Source: Phycisphaerae bacterium
GTDB lineage: Bacteria; Planctomycetota; Phycisphaerae; Phycisphaerales; UBA1924
DNA length: 64,000 bases
Direction of reading: 5' to 3'
Assembly: GCA_030429705.1 (NCBI GenBank)
Contig: JAUIES010000001.1
Span: forward strand, 744,001 to 808,000
In this document: positions 28,101 through 35,402 of the stretch, piece after piece
Layout: each line of letters starts with the position of its first letter
Numbering within the stretch: position 1 is the stretch's first letter
The notes under the pieces: model-generated
Told to the model about the DNA's origin: nothing
The model's database searches: none
The model's input: the letters and a program-made list of their open reading frames with translations, nothing else
Made by a program: the position numbers and the translations under genes

Positions 28101-31060
28101 GATCTATCACCGGGTTTCTTGCTCGACGCAAACTTCGCATGTACGCTCGCGCTCAGTTACCCACAACTGAGTCACTCGTGACCGATCTGGAGTTGGTTCG
28201 CTCCATCCGACAAGCGCAGGCTGAATTGAATCAATATCATGATGTGATTGCGACGATTGGAGCAGACTGGGTTTCGAGAGATTGGGACAAAGTCGCGTCC
28301 ATGCTCGACTGGTGTGAAGCGTTTGCAAATGAAGTTGGTTCGCTCGAACGAGATTCTCCTGGCTCGACGCTGTTCACCAATTTATACGACACGGTGTGCT
28401 CCGCACATCTGTCAACCGACATCGGCAAGGCTGCCAAATCGCTGGAGACCTGTTGGGCATCATGGACTGACTCATGGGCACACATTGAAGACTGCCTTTC
28501 GATTGACAGACTTGTCGACGCTCAGACACAACATTGGATCGAGTACACAGCCGACCTCCTCTCTCGGTGGGCCATCAATCTTGGTGAACTGAACAACTGG
28601 TGTGTGTGGCGAGCAAGCCGAGAAGAAGCAGTTCGAGCAGGCTTGACCGATCTTGTCGCAACCTATGAAGACGGCTCAATCGCTCGCGACGACCTTCGCC
28701 CGGTTTTTGAACGCAGTTTTGGGCAGGCCTGGTTCACAACCACCGCCAATCAGACCGAAGAAGTTCGATCATTCAATGCAGAGTCTCACCATCACGCCAT
28801 CGAGCGATTCCGCTCGCTCGACAAGTCGATGCTGCAGATGGCAAGACTGGTGGTCACTTCCAAACTGCATGAGGCAGTCCCCGCAATACCAGAATCTGCA
28901 TCACGGCAATCAGAGGTCGGCATCCTTCGGCGAGAACTCGAAAAGAAACGCCGCCATTTGCCGACGCGTCGACTCATCGAATCGATTCCCAATCTGTTGC
29001 CGCGTTTGAAACCATGCTTTCTGATGAGTCCGCTGTCTGTGGCACAGTTTCTAGATACTGAACTACCCCCCTTCGACCTTGTTATTTTTGACGAGGCTTC
29101 GCAGATCCCTGTGTGGGATGCGATCGGCGCAATCGCTCGCGGCAAAGAGGTCCTCGTTGTCGGCGACTCGAAGCAACTGCCGCCGACGACCTTCTTTAGC
29201 ACAATCGACGATGATGACGAGATCGGTTCAAGTGATGTCTATGTCGAGGATATGGAGTCGATTCTCAAGGAATGCAATGCATCAGGCATACCCGCCATGC
29301 GGCTGCGGTGGCACTACCGAAGCCGACACGAGAGTCTCATCGCATTTTCCAATCACCATTACTATCAGAATGAACTGCACACATTCCCCTCCCCCGCTGA
29401 ACGGTCTGAAGCATTAGGCGTGACCTTTCGGCATATAGCGGAAGGTGTCTATGACCGAGGAGGGTCACGAACAAACACGATCGAAGCAGAGGCAGTGGTC
29501 GATCATGTCGTGGGCCTGTTGCTGGATCCATCGACAACAGATTCGATTGGCGTGGTGACCTTTAGCCAGGCCCAACAGGGGCTCGTCGAAGATTTGTTCG
29601 ACGACCGCAGGCGCCAACAACCCGAGATCGAACGGTTTTTTACTGATGAAACCGAAGAACCCGTTTTCGTGAAAAACCTCGAGAATGTGCAGGGTGATGA
29701 ACGCGACACAATCATCTTCTCGGTTGGGTACGGCCCTGACGCCAACGGCAAGCAGACCATGAACTTTGGACCCCTCAATCAAGAGGGCGGTGAGCGGCGT
29801 TTGAATGTGGCTGTCACCCGGGCTCGCCGACGACTCATGGTGTTTTCATCGATGAAGGCCGATCAGATCGACCTCCGCCGAACGCGGGCAGTCGGCGTTC
29901 GCCACTTCAAGACATTCCTCGACTACGCCGATCGTGGGCCTGAGGCATTGGTAGATGCTGTCGAAGCAGGCACGAAGCGATTTGAAGCCGGGTTTGAGCA
30001 CGCCGTGTGGAGTGCGCTGACTGAGCGGGGATGGACAGTGGACATGCGCGTCGGTTACGCCGGCTATCGCATTGATCTCGCTGTCCGCGACCCGAACAAC
30101 CCCGACCGGTATGTGCTGGGTATTGAGTGCGATGGAGCCGCCTATCACAGTGCCAAGGTTGCGCGCGACCGCGACCGCACACGCCATGCGGTGCTCAAAG
30201 GGCTGGGATGGAGAATCTCGCGTGTTTGGTCGACCCAATGGCACATCAACCGCGACGGGTGCCTTGCGAAACTCATCGCCGATATTGAACTGGCCACACA
30301 AGGCACCATCACCGACGCGCCGTCGGTCAGTCAAGAACCAGTTGCAGAATCGAATCCCCCACCCATCCTGACTGATCCTGTTCATTCATCAGCCGCGCCC
30401 TGCGACCCCACTCATGTCCCGCCACCCCTACCTGGTGTCCCGGCCTCATCGCATATGCATCCGCTCGAACCGTCCGATCACCCGACACACACTGGCGGCC
30501 GTACCGCGTACCGCGTGGCACAACCGACAAGTCGTCGACTCAGCAGCATGGACATCTATGAACAGCGAACGATGCGCCCGGCGACCGAGGCACTAACCGA
30601 GATCGTCTCGGTTGAAGGACCGATCGTCAAGGATCTTGCCCTGCGCCGAATGGCAACCTGGTTTGGGGTCCAACGCCTCACGGGTCGCTATCGGCAACGG
30701 TTCGATGAGATCGAACAGGCGTGGCTGAAATCAGACCAGGGTTCGTTGATCGGCGGCATCTACTGGGGCTCGGACTCTTCGCCCGCGTTCTATCAAAGTG
30801 TCCGCACACCTCACGATGAAGCGAGCCAACGGGATATCGATGAGATCCCGCAACTCGAGATCATCAATGGCGTTGCGTATGTGCTCGAACAACAGTTCGG
30901 CATGCCCCGCGATGAACTCGTTCGCCAAACCGCGTCACTTTTTGGGTTCAGTCGGGTCACGACACGGGTCGGCGAGGCGATCCACGAAGCGATTGATCAA
31001 GCGATCGCGACCGGGCGTGCGGTCGACGCGGGCGACCGGATAACCGTGACGGACCGTTGA
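25145..31060 (+). CDS. DUF4011-helicase-Vsr-like nuclease-DUF3320 protein (Hhe-type defence candidate)
   Basis: This single protein has about 1,971 residues. An N-terminal beta-rich region is followed by a transglutaminase-like stretch near RENFGTCLDLSLLLAS, then DUF4011 at about residues 385-520 (RWQTRLLDLSLRNRLINF). A superfamily 1 helicase core follows: Walker A LEGPPGTGKSQTIANI near 680, Walker B LVIFDEASQIPVWDA near 1310 with GDSKQLPPTTFF, and the distal NVAVTRARRRLMVFSS. A Vsr/endonuclease-like domain at about 1615-1720 contains GYRIDLAV and GIECDGAAYH. A DUF3320 region closes the protein. DUF4011-helicase-Vsr is the architecture reported as the Hhe anti-phage system. I start at GTG 25145 because GAGAGG lies ten bases upstream. 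No methylase or other partner gene is adjacent. Confidence 0.88.
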   Translation: MTVEQSTPQSPFTIHAEYADRVNFAMQQNGVPLIDAIVLGNQTKSPIEDIELHISLENGDCEASTRHIARVDAGSTIRITPDDFTLNAARLRTRTEAERTELVAIANTADLSARVSFPVDLLAFDQWPGIGHMPELTAAFVTPNHPHVAALLAGARAILSMAGEPDALDGYQSGSRTRVARIAQACFLAARDQGIGYIDPPASFETTGQRVRMVDRIARENFGTCLDLSLLLASLWEQCGIHPVLLFPESHAMIAFWAHDAYLAEAAIDEPSRIRNLIELGELVAVEATLLTKPDASFDDAVRLATERMHEVAGGFCAVDIQAGRKRGVRPLPLRDGSIAEPSDSTISINAQSKPSGTDLDRLTLAERAEQVTATQLHDESNEPDDRIKRWQTRLLDLSLRNRLINFRETGRTLPLCVPELARFEDALAQENRFSIHSQPAIDDSFAAEELAANRVYTAVAETEAHKRLLTLYRTAKSSIEETGANLLHLSLGMLKWYETGSADRPRTAPLILLPLQLHRSATGSGYRFSLSLSDEPMRPNITLLEKLQTEFGIDTARLEDLPEDGAGLDVPLILRNFRSAIRDTKRWEVIESAHIGLFSFNKFLMWRDLRENLDGLKRNRLVRHLVESPEIAFDTDPFPDADQLDDTSPPDSLLCTRDADSSQLAAVRAAADGKTFVLEGPPGTGKSQTIANIVADSLARGKRVLFVAEKMAALSVVRRRLDRDGLGPFCLELHSAKARKKEVLAQLDEALSVTPVFEPLEWPALCDNLTQTRHRLNAYVRAMHEPRATGESLYQMLGRLSTLGDGPTVANPTQDTSSVHAQELDDWRRKIGALIDAAQPIDPPHEHPLREIGRSTWDFSLPAEAERAIKIGQTACEELGAAICKFVGLFDGELESHLLSRSGVESFSRLAGLLQDSPAPPRRLFDDPVAGSWRARAREALQIAQRCDAQKDALQARYRVEFLAIEPLPHLDALQRSRQQFWPLRSITGFLARRKLRMYARAQLPTTESLVTDLELVRSIRQAQAELNQYHDVIATIGADWVSRDWDKVASMLDWCEAFANEVGSLERDSPGSTLFTNLYDTVCSAHLSTDIGKAAKSLETCWASWTDSWAHIEDCLSIDRLVDAQTQHWIEYTADLLSRWAINLGELNNWCVWRASREEAVRAGLTDLVATYEDGSIARDDLRPVFERSFGQAWFTTTANQTEEVRSFNAESHHHAIERFRSLDKSMLQMARLVVTSKLHEAVPAIPESASRQSEVGILRRELEKKRRHLPTRRLIESIPNLLPRLKPCFLMSPLSVAQFLDTELPPFDLVIFDEASQIPVWDAIGAIARGKEVLVVGDSKQLPPTTFFSTIDDDDEIGSSDVYVEDMESILKECNASGIPAMRLRWHYRSRHESLIAFSNHHYYQNELHTFPSPAERSEALGVTFRHIAEGVYDRGGSRTNTIEAEAVVDHVVGLLLDPSTTDSIGVVTFSQAQQGLVEDLFDDRRRQQPEIERFFTDETEEPVFVKNLENVQGDERDTIIFSVGYGPDANGKQTMNFGPLNQEGGERRLNVAVTRARRRLMVFSSMKADQIDLRRTRAVGVRHFKTFLDYADRGPEALVDAVEAGTKRFEAGFEHAVWSALTERGWTVDMRVGYAGYRIDLAVRDPNNPDRYVLGIECDGAAYHSAKVARDRDRTRHAVLKGLGWRISRVWSTQWHINRDGCLAKLIADIELATQGTITDAPSVSQEPVAESNPPPILTDPVHSSAAPCDPTHVPPPLPGVPASSHMHPLEPSDHPTHTGGRTAYRVAQPTSRRLSSMDIYEQRTMRPATEALTEIVSVEGPIVKDLALRRMATWFGVQRLTGRYRQRFDEIEQAWLKSDQGSLIGGIYWGSDSSPAFYQSVRTPHDEASQRDIDEIPQLEIINGVAYVLEQQFGMPRDELVRQTASLFGFSRVTTRVGEAIHEAIDQAIATGRAVDAGDRITVTDR

Positions 31061-31136
31061 CCCCCCATTCTGATGGGTTTACAGAATGTGTCAGAATTTG
31101 CAATTGCGGGCGATTGACTTGCCTACACTGCGGGCG

Positions 31137-31220
31137 ATGAATTTTGCTCAGTCCAAAAAATCGATGAAAGCCAAAGACGCAAAGGCGTCCGGGCTGCCGT
31201 CGTGGCTGAGTTCTTGGTGA
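31137..31220 (+). CDS. lysine-rich leader peptide of the lysW operon
   Basis: This 27-codon ORF begins ATG and contains SKKSMKAKDAK, five lysine codons within eleven residues, no arginine codon, and ends SSW before TGA. It is followed by RNA pairings and a terminator in front of lysW, so I read it as an attenuator leader whose translation reports charged tRNA-Lys. A TACACT hexamer at 31124-31129 could be a -10 box, placing the transcript start at or next to the ATG; the -35 is weak. There is no convincing Shine-Dalgarno, so translation might be leaderless. Expression is inferred only from position, codon content and the RNA folding. Confidence 0.6.
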   Translation: MNFAQSKKSMKAKDAKASGLPSWLSSW

Positions 31221-31274
31221 GACCACCTCCCAAAGATCACACAGTTGCAACCAACCCCGGACGCGTGTCCGGGG
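31176..31274 (+). promoter_or_regulatory. candidate lysine attenuator (three competing RNA pairings)
   Basis: Segment 1, GACGC (31176-31180), pairs with the first half of segment 2, GCGTCCGGG (31185-31193). All nine bases of segment 2 pair perfectly with CCCGGACGC (31256-31264). Most of that same segment pairs with GTCCGGGG (31267-31274) to form the terminator. The pairings are mutually exclusive. Segments 1 and 2 lie within and just after the lysine codons of the leader ORF, so a ribosome waiting for lysyl-tRNA would favour the antiterminator. Confidence 0.65.
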
Positions 31275-31290
31275 TTTTTCGTTTTGTTCT
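31253..31290 (+). terminator. intrinsic terminator in the lysW leader
   Basis: AACCCCGGAC (31253-31262) pairs with GTCCGGGGTT (31267-31276) around the loop GCGT, a ten-pair stem followed by TTTTTCGTTTTGTTCTT. It lies between the leader ORF and lysW, so by position it must act before the operon. Confidence 0.85.
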
Positions 31291-31325
31291 TACTGCGTAT
31301 TCGATTCACAAACAAGGAGCCTCCA

Positions 31326-31505
31326 ATGTCAATCACGATTGAAGCAAACTGCCCCGAATGCGATGCCCCCGTCCAGCCCGCCCGCCGACCGCTCGCGGGT
31401 GAAATCCTGCGCTGTACCCAATGCAGCGTCGAACTGGAGGTGACCTCGACCGAGCCGTTCAGACTCGAACTCGCGCCCGAGGTCGAAGAGGATTGGGGCG
31501 AGTAA
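31326..31505 (+). CDS. lysW: LysW amino-group carrier protein
   Basis: LysW is a 59-residue zinc-ribbon protein whose C-terminal glutamate carries the substrate through lysine (or ornithine) synthesis as an isopeptide. Zinc ligands Cys9, Cys12, Cys30 and Cys33 are present (CPEC and CTQC), the body is acidic, and the protein ends in the required EDWGE. AAGGAG lies eight bases before the ATG; the frame is open further upstream but overlaps the terminator. It is the first structural gene of the operon and precedes lysX by 34 bases. Confidence 0.95.
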   Translation: MSITIEANCPECDAPVQPARRPLAGEILRCTQCSVELEVTSTEPFRLELAPEVEEDWGE

Positions 31506-31539
31506 CGCGAGCTGGTCCACGAGAAAAGGAACTGAACCC

Positions 31540-32409
31540 ATGCAAATCGCCATGCTCCACACGCGCCTGCGGACTGAAGAGCGCTTACTTCTTGATGCAT
31601 TTGAATCGCTCGGCGTCAACGTCAAACTCGTCGACCTGCGCACGGTCGTGTTCGACCCGAGTGACCCCGGCGCGTGGGCAAGAGTTGACCTTGCACTCGA
31701 CCGTTGTGTCAGCCTGACAGCATCCACGACTGCTGTGCAAGTTCTCGAACACTTCGGCGTGCGATGTGTCAACTCGTCGCGCACGATCGAAGTATGCTCA
31801 GATAAACTGTCGACGACCCTGGCACTTGCGCGGGCTCAGTTGCCGATGCCTGCTGTCCGTGTTGCGACAGGTCGTGAAGCCGGACTTGAAGCGATCGAAT
31901 CGATTGGATATCCCGTTGTCCTCAAGCCAACCGTTGGTTCCTGGGGTCGACTGGTCGCTCGTGTGAATGATCGCGATGCTGCAGAAGCCATCCTCGAACA
32001 CCGTGACACACTGGGTTCGGTGCGTCAGAAGATCATCTACGCCCAGGAGCATGTGGACAAGCCCGGCCGTGACTTACGGGTTTTCGTGGTCGGGGGTATC
32101 GCAGTCGCCGCGATCGGACGCCGAAGCGAGCACTGGGTCACCAATACGGCGCGCGGTGCCACGGCAGAATCTGTCGATCTTACCAGTGACCTGCGTGCGT
32201 TATCGCAGCAAGCAGCACAGTCGGTCGGTGCTGATCTGTGCGCGGTTGATCTGCTTGAGTGTCCACGCCGCGGACTCTTGATCAACGAGCTGAATCACTC
32301 GATGGAATTCCGAAACAGCATCGACACCACCGGCATCGATATCCCCAGACTTGTCGCAGAGCATGTCGTCAGCCTTGCAGGTGCGACCCATCAAGGCGTT
32401 TCAGCATGA
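31540..32409 (+). CDS. lysX: LysW-dependent alpha-aminoadipate ligase
   Basis: LysX is an ATP-grasp (RimK-like) enzyme that joins the alpha-amino group of 2-aminoadipate (or glutamate in ArgX enzymes) to the C-terminal Glu of LysW. The 289-residue length is usual. Motifs include CSDKLSTTLALARAQLPMP, the ATP-binding VVLKPTVGSWGRLV, RDLRVFVVGG, HWVTNTARGA and the metal-binding end LLINELNHSMEFRN. Substrate choice between aminoadipate and glutamate cannot be fixed from sequence alone, but the lysine codons of the operon leader favour lysine. Its TGA overlaps the ATG of lysY. Confidence 0.9.
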   Translation: MQIAMLHTRLRTEERLLLDAFESLGVNVKLVDLRTVVFDPSDPGAWARVDLALDRCVSLTASTTAVQVLEHFGVRCVNSSRTIEVCSDKLSTTLALARAQLPMPAVRVATGREAGLEAIESIGYPVVLKPTVGSWGRLVARVNDRDAAEAILEHRDTLGSVRQKIIYAQEHVDKPGRDLRVFVVGGIAVAAIGRRSEHWVTNTARGATAESVDLTSDLRALSQQAAQSVGADLCAVDLLECPRRGLLINELNHSMEFRNSIDTTGIDIPRLVAEHVVSLAGATHQGVSA

Positions 32410-33434
32410 CCCGGCGCGCATCGATCATCGGGGGCAACGGCTACACCGGCGGCGAACTACTTCGCCTGTTACTCAACCATCCAGATATCGAAGTGGGCGA
32501 GGTCACATCGCGTTCGTTGGCCGACCGGCCGATCCATCATGCCCATCCAAACCTCCGCGGATGCCTCAACCAGTCATTCATGTCACCCGATGAGGTGACC
32601 CCGTGCGATGTGCTCTTCCTTTGCATGCCCCACGGCGAGGCAAGCACCACGATCGACCGATGGCAATCCATAGCCCCGCTTGTCGTGGATCTGTCTGCAG
32701 ACTTTCGCCTGCGCTCGGCAGATGACTACCAATCGTGGTATGGCGTCCCCCACCCGTCACCAGATCGCCTCGGGACTGCTGTCTACGGACTTCCTGAAGT
32801 CACGCGCCCTCAACTGGCTCAAGCCAGGTTGATCTCGGGTGTCGGGTGCAACGCAACCGCGATGACACTGGCACTGCTACCACTTGCCCGGGCGGGGCTC
32901 ATCGAACGGGTGATCGCGGATATCAAGGTCGGGTCGTCTGAGGGAGGTGCCGCAGTAAACGCCGGTTCGCACCACCCCGTGCGAAGTCGAGCCGTGCGCA
33001 CCTACAGCCCGTCCGGCCATCGGCACTGCGCCGAGGTTCTCCAATCGTTGGGCGAAATGGACCTCGACTGCACGGTGTCAGCGATTGAAATGGTTCGAGG
33101 TGTGTTGTGCACCGCCCATGTGCAACCCAAAGAACGCGTTGATCACAAAACGCTTTGGCGGCTCTATCGCGAAGCGTACCACAATGAGCCATTTGTACGC
33201 ATCGTCGCCGATCGAGCAGGACCAAATCGCCTTCCAGATCCGCGTGTTGTTGTCGGATCGAACTTTGCCGATGTCGGGTTCACGATCGATGAGCGTTCCG
33301 GACGCATCATCGCGCTGGCTGCGATCGACAACCTGGTCAAGGGTGCAGCCGGAACTGCAATTCAGGCGATGAATATCGCACTCGGACTCGACGAAACCGC
33401 CGGATTGACCAGTCCGGGTTTGCACCCGGCCTGA
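32406..33434 (+). CDS. lysY: [LysW]-aminoadipate 6-phosphate reductase (ArgC family)
   Basis: This NADPH-dependent reductase converts the LysW-bound gamma/delta-acyl phosphate to the semialdehyde. The N-terminal Rossmann motif is IIGGNGYTGGELLRLL, the catalytic cysteine is in SGVGCNATAM (about residue 145), and KVGSSEGGAAVNAGSHHPVRS is a conserved substrate-site region. The ATG at 32406 overlaps the lysX stop codon as ATGA; the longer open frame upstream lies inside lysX. At 342 residues it is full length. Position between lysX and lysZ supports LysY rather than a free-standing ArgC. Confidence 0.92.
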   Translation: MTRRASIIGGNGYTGGELLRLLLNHPDIEVGEVTSRSLADRPIHHAHPNLRGCLNQSFMSPDEVTPCDVLFLCMPHGEASTTIDRWQSIAPLVVDLSADFRLRSADDYQSWYGVPHPSPDRLGTAVYGLPEVTRPQLAQARLISGVGCNATAMTLALLPLARAGLIERVIADIKVGSSEGGAAVNAGSHHPVRSRAVRTYSPSGHRHCAEVLQSLGEMDLDCTVSAIEMVRGVLCTAHVQPKERVDHKTLWRLYREAYHNEPFVRIVADRAGPNRLPDPRVVVGSNFADVGFTIDERSGRIIALAAIDNLVKGAAGTAIQAMNIALGLDETAGLTSPGLHPA

Positions 33435-33453
33435 TTCTCGGAGATTGAACACC

Positions 33454-34278
33454 ATGAGCACAATCGTCATCAAGATCGGAGGCGGCCGAGGCATCGACCC
33501 GTGCGCCAACATGGATGAAGTCGCCGGACTCGTCGAAGACGGCCATCGCGTGATCGTCGTCCATGGCGGGTCACATGAAACCAATGTGCTCGCAGAAGCG
33601 CTTGGGCATCCGCCAAAGACAATCACCAGCGCCAGTGGCCGGCAGTCACGCAGAACCGATCGCCAAACGCTGGAGATATTCACCATGGCATACTGCGGCA
33701 AAGTAAACAAGGCCGTCGTCGAACGCTTGCGCACCGCTGGCGTTGATGCGGTTGGCTTGAGCGGACTGGATGCCGGCATTTGGATCGGTTCGCGCAAGAA
33801 CGCCATCCGAGCCGTTGAAGATGGACGAACCGTTATCATCCGCGACGATCTGTCGGGGCGCGTCGAATCGGTCGATGCAGACTTCCTGAATCTCTTGCTC
33901 GATGCCGGGCGCGTGCCCGTGCTGACCCCCCCAGCCGGTACGCCAGATGGGATTGCGATCAATGTTGATGCCGATCGGGCCGCAGCAGCAACCGCCGCAT
34001 CGATTGGGGCAGATGAACTGCTGCTCCTATCCAATGTTGTGGGAGTGCTGCGCGATACTGAAGACGAAAACTCATGTATCCCGCAGGTCTGCAGCGAATC
34101 ATTTGGTGAAGCCGAACACGCTGCACAAGGTCGCATGAAGAACAAAGTGCAAGCCGCACGCGAAGCGATTGAGCGCGGCGTGTCGAGAGTCGTCATCGGA
34201 TCGGCGCAAGGGCCGAGCGCAATCCAACGCGCTCGAGAAGGAGCGGGCACCGTATTCGCACAGGGAGCCCTCACATGA
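33454..34278 (+). CDS. lysZ: [LysW]-aminoadipate kinase (ArgB family)
   Basis: LysZ is an amino-acid-kinase-fold enzyme that phosphorylates the side-chain carboxylate of LysW-linked aminoadipate. It starts TIVIKIGGGRGIDP, has VIVVHGGSHETN near residue 35 and VPVLTPPAG with NVDADRAAAATAASIGADELLLLSN (nucleotide site, quoted here in parts of one region) around residues 155-195. The 274-residue length fits. GGAG lies upstream of the ATG at 33454; a TTG three codons earlier is a less likely start. Its stop overlaps the start of lysK as ATGA. Confidence 0.92.
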   Translation: MSTIVIKIGGGRGIDPCANMDEVAGLVEDGHRVIVVHGGSHETNVLAEALGHPPKTITSASGRQSRRTDRQTLEIFTMAYCGKVNKAVVERLRTAGVDAVGLSGLDAGIWIGSRKNAIRAVEDGRTVIIRDDLSGRVESVDADFLNLLLDAGRVPVLTPPAGTPDGIAINVDADRAAAATAASIGADELLLLSNVVGVLRDTEDENSCIPQVCSESFGEAEHAAQGRMKNKVQAAREAIERGVSRVVIGSAQGPSAIQRAREGAGTVFAQGALT

Positions 34279-35402
34279 CCAACCGAGCGATTGATCTCGA
34301 AACCGATGTCCGGGTCCTCGTTGATCTCGTTTCCACGCGGAGTGAGTCGGGCAATGAGGCAAAGGCTGCCCATGTTTTCGCGCACCACGCATCACAACTG
34401 GGCTTGCAGACTGAAGTCGATGTGATGAACAATGCGATCGCCCATCGCGGGCCGCCTGCGCACGAGGTTCATACTCACATTTTTTTGCTCGGCCATATCG
34501 ACACGGTGCCGGGAGACATTCCTGTGCGAATCGAAGACGGTATGCTCTTTGGTCGAGGCAGCGTGGATGCCAAAGGCCCTCTCGCCGCGATGCTCATCGC
34601 CGCAAGTCGAGCCGATCTCCCCGAATCAGTTCGTGTGACCGTTGCCGGAGCCGCTGGTGAAGAAACCGCTGGTTCTGCGGGCGCCCGGTTTCTCGCCCAG
34701 CACCATCGGCCGGATGCCTGCATCATCGGCGAGCCAAGTGGTTGGGATGGGGTCACACTCGGGTACAAAGGCCGACTCCTCGTCACAGCGTCTGCCACAC
34801 GCGACCTGTCTCACACCGCCGGACCCGACGACTCTGCAGCCGATATGGTCGCCCAGTGGTGGCGAGCGGTCACCGACGAAGTCGCAGCGAGTAACCAGGA
34901 TCACACGCGTGTCTTTGACGCGCTGCAATCGACCATTCGCCACATGTCGACCGAATCGGACGGACTGACAGAAACAGCGACGATTGAAGTCGGGTTTCGA
35001 CTACCACGCTGGATCTCACCCGATCAGTTGATAGAACAACTCACCGCTCGTACGCCGGTCGGCGTGGCCCTTTCGTTCAATGGCGCAGAAACCGCACACG
35101 CCACAAGCAGGAACGACCCCGTCGTGCGTCACTTGTCAGGAGCGATTCGGGCAGCCGGTGCAACACCGCGACCAAAACTCAAGACCGGCACCGCCGATCT
35201 CAATGTTGTCGCACCAATCTGGCGGTGCCCGATCGCTGCCTATGGCCCTGGTGATTCAGCGCTCGACCACACGCCCAACGAGCATCTCTCGATCGATGAA
35301 TATCGGCACTCCATCAGCGTACTCACCGCCGCGATAGAGTCACTCGCACGCGAACTCGTTGCAAAGTCACCGTGCGCCACAGCCTCAGCCATCGCCATTT
35401 GA
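34275..35402 (+). CDS. lysK: [LysW]-lysine/ornithine hydrolase (M20 family)
   Basis: LysK releases the finished amino acid from LysW. It is an M20 metallopeptidase-like protein: [11 protein letters not shown] (zinc-ligand His and catalytic Asp), [15 protein letters not shown] (bridging Asp), [14 protein letters not shown] (catalytic and zinc Glu residues) and a C-terminal EHLSIDEY containing the final His. It lacks a secretion signal, as expected for a cytosolic enzyme. The operon does not contain the aminotransferase LysJ, which must be elsewhere. The last 18 bases overlap the end of the converging formylglycine-generating enzyme gene. Confidence 0.9.
   Translation: MTNRAIDLETDVRVLVDLVSTRSESGNEAKAAHVFAHHASQLGLQTEVDVMNNAIAHRGPPAHEVHTHIFLLGHIDTVPGDIPVRIEDGMLFGRGSVDAKGPLAAMLIAASRADLPESVRVTVAGAAGEETAGSAGARFLAQHHRPDACIIGEPSGWDGVTLGYKGRLLVTASATRDLSHTAGPDDSAADMVAQWWRAVTDEVAASNQDHTRVFDALQSTIRHMSTESDGLTETATIEVGFRLPRWISPDQLIEQLTARTPVGVALSFNGAETAHATSRNDPVVRHLSGAIRAAGATPRPKLKTGTADLNVVAPIWRCPIAAYGPGDSALDHTPNEHLSIDEYRHSISVLTAAIESLARELVAKSPCATASAIAI

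Noticed and set aside
31137-31325. Lysine riboswitch or tryptophan attenuator upstream of lysW
   Set aside because: The leader is too short and lacks the multi-helix L-box layout, and although the leader ORF ends SSW the operon is not for tryptophan; the Lys codons fit better.
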